A stretch of 7,159 nt of DNA, from the NCBI GenBank assembly GCA_021779005.1, contig JAJYBN010000053.1, positions 1 to 7,159 on the forward strand, given 5' to 3'. The notes under the pieces were generated by a model. It saw only the letters and a program-made list of their open reading frames with translations, was not told the origin of the DNA and searched no databases. A program made the position numbers and the translations under genes. Origin of the DNA: Pseudomonadota bacterium. GTDB taxonomy: Bacteria; Pseudomonadota; Gammaproteobacteria; Natronospirales; REEB76. Of this stretch, positions 5,949 through 7,159 are shown one piece after another. Numbering within the stretch: position 1 is the stretch's first letter; every line of letters starts with the position of its first letter.

Positions 5949-7159
5949 ATGGCTAATTTAACCAAGGCGACGATGGGTTACCTGCTGCTCATTACCGGCT
6001 TAGTTCTGGCCGGCATCTGTAGCCCCATCCAGGCCCAAGCTGATGCCAACCCTGGAGCTGCTACAGTCGCTTCGGGAACAGCACCACATCCCCTGACCAA
6101 CCAGAATTGCGAGGACTGCCATGCGCCCCGCAGCATCCCGACGATCGATCCCCAAGCATTCTCACATTCAGTGCATGCCAAGCTCAATTGCACCGACTGC
6201 CATTCGGACATCAACAACATCCCGCACACACAGCAGCTGCAACCGGTGGACTGCGGCGGCTGCCATCGCGCCATCGCACATCAATTGCGTAACGGCATGC
6301 ATGCTTCGGGTAATAAAGGTGTGCCCACCTGCGCGACCTGTCATGGCACCCACGAAATCCAGAAGCCTGACAGCGTGGTGTTCCGCAATTCCATCCCAGA
6401 AACCTGCGGCGCCTGCCACAAGAACCATTTCAAGGCCTATCTGGATGTGTACCACGGCCAGGCTTCCATCCTGGGTGTGGCGAATGCGCCGCGCTGCTCG
6501 AACTGCCACAACCCGCACATGCCGCTGCCACACGATAATCCGCAGTCGACCATAGCGCCCGCGAACCTGATCACCACCTGTAGCGCCTGTCACAAGGACG
6601 CGAACGCGAACTTCGTGCAGTTCGATCCCCATCCGCAGCCTAACAACCGGGCACATAACGCCTTGGTGTATTACAGCAAACTGTTCATGGAGCTGTTGCT
6701 GGCCGGCGTGTTCGGCTTCTTCGGGCTGCATACCGTGCTGTGGCTGCAGCGTTCCCTGGTCGAGCGCTGGGCCCATGAAGCCGAGCCCAAACCACCGGTC
6801 AGCGGCAAGTACATCCGCCGCTTCACCCCCTACCAGAGCTGGTTGCACGTGCTTGTGATCGTAAGTTTCATCGGTCTGGCTGTGACCGGACTGCCACTCA
6901 AGTATGCATCCGCGCACTGGGCGCATCTCCTCTACTGGCTGCTGGGCGGCGAGCCCATCATGCGTACCGTCCACATCATCTGTGCCGCGATCTTCTTTGG
7001 CTACTTCGTCGTGCATATCGTGGTGGTGTTCATCCTCTACTCCAGAACGCGTGACTGGCGCCGGTTCTTCTGGGGCGTCAACTCGATGGTGCCGCGCGGC
7101 CAGGACATCATGGATATTTTTCGCAACTTCCGCTGGTTCCTGTATCTTGGACCCAAGCC
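5949..7159 (+). CDS. Heptaheme cytochrome c / cytochrome b membrane fusion, CbcL-like quinone oxidoreductase (C-terminus off the right edge)
   Basis: The ATG has AGGAGG four bases upstream, and the frame is open to the window edge (403 codons plus two bases). A signal peptide (about residues 1-29) leads a periplasmic domain with seven CXXCH motifs, at residues 54, 81, 102, 128, 153, 183 and 211. Membrane helices follow at about 243-266, 298-318 and 340-363. Histidines H261, H300, H342 and H356 are candidate b-heme ligands. RFTPYQSWLHVLV and FIGLAVTGLPLKY are typical of formate dehydrogenase gamma / cytochrome b561-type subunits. At least one more helix probably lies off the window. The c-plus-b architecture resembles Geobacter CbcL, an inner-membrane quinol oxidase for low-potential Fe(III) respiration, and some b/c proteins of iron oxidisers. 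Here it probably exchanges electrons between quinone and the periplasmic hemes. It shares an operon with a NapC-type protein, giving two quinone-linked modules together. The CbcL comparison is by architecture only. Confidence 0.85.
   Translation, partial: MANLTKATMGYLLLITGLVLAGICSPIQAQADANPGAATVASGTAPHPLTNQNCEDCHAPRSIPTIDPQAFSHSVHAKLNCTDCHSDINNIPHTQQLQPVDCGGCHRAIAHQLRNGMHASGNKGVPTCATCHGTHEIQKPDSVVFRNSIPETCGACHKNHFKAYLDVYHGQASILGVANAPRCSNCHNPHMPLPHDNPQSTIAPANLITTCSACHKDANANFVQFDPHPQPNNRAHNALVYYSKLFMELLLAGVFGFFGLHTVLWLQRSLVERWAHEAEPKPPVSGKYIRRFTPYQSWLHVLVIVSFIGLAVTGLPLKYASAHWAHLLYWLLGGEPIMRTVHIICAAIFFGYFVVHIVVVFILYSRTRDWRRFFWGVNSMVPRGQDIMDIFRNFRWFLYLGPK

Noticed and set aside
6168..7016. Long 282-residue open frame on the minus strand
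   Set aside because: It lies wholly antisense to the heptaheme/b-type fusion, whose heme motifs and membrane helices are unmistakable. It shows no recognisable domain or ribosome site, so it is a composition shadow.

Overview
This window is almost entirely a gene cluster for extracellular electron transfer, the passing of electrons between the inner-membrane quinone pool and the outside of the cell. It holds six protein-coding genes in two divergent groups around one intergenic regulatory region (4329-4608). Both outermost genes run off the window. The proteins are those of a Gram-negative bacterium. The outer-membrane porin-cytochrome genes, the FNR/ANR-type sites and the strong purine-rich ribosome binding sites fit Pseudomonadota, probably beta or gamma. 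The species cannot be named from the sequence.

Left arm (minus strand, read from 4328 down to 1): a decaheme surface lipoprotein of the OmcA/MtrC family, a periplasmic decaheme cytochrome of the MtrA/DmsE family, and the first 314 residues of an MtrB/PioB-type outer-membrane barrel. This is the mtrC-mtrA-mtrB order known from Shewanella. Gaps of 51 and 17 bases suggest one operon.

Right arm (plus strand, 4609 to 7159): a secreted diheme c4-like cytochrome, a membrane-anchored NapC/NirT/CymA-type quinol dehydrogenase, and a fusion of a heptaheme c domain with a multi-span b-type membrane domain. The fusion resembles Geobacter CbcL-type proteins and is cut by the right edge. Gaps are 39 and 74 bases.

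Inferred electron path: quinol is oxidised at the inner membrane by the NapC-like protein and/or the b/c fusion. Electrons cross the periplasm through the multiheme domains and perhaps the diheme cytochrome, pass MtrA inside the MtrB barrel, and leave through the surface OmcA/MtrC protein. The flow could run in reverse for Fe(II) oxidation. I count 33 c-heme attachment motifs: 32 CXXCH and one CXXCL.

The intergenic region has a perfect FNR-type box (TTGATTTAGATCAA), a second with one mismatch (TTGACTTAGATCAA), a weaker third, and two further dyads. Each strong box lies at roughly class II distance from a candidate -10 element, one per operon. This suggests joint induction when oxygen is low. 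The points most worth a second look are the shared FNR-type control, the pairing of CymA-like and CbcL-like quinol dehydrogenases with an MtrCAB conduit, a His-to-Leu change in heme motif 1 of the NapC-like protein, and the collagen-like tract and unusual cysteine pairs of the OmcA/MtrC protein. No RNA gene, mobile element, CRISPR array or clear terminator was seen.
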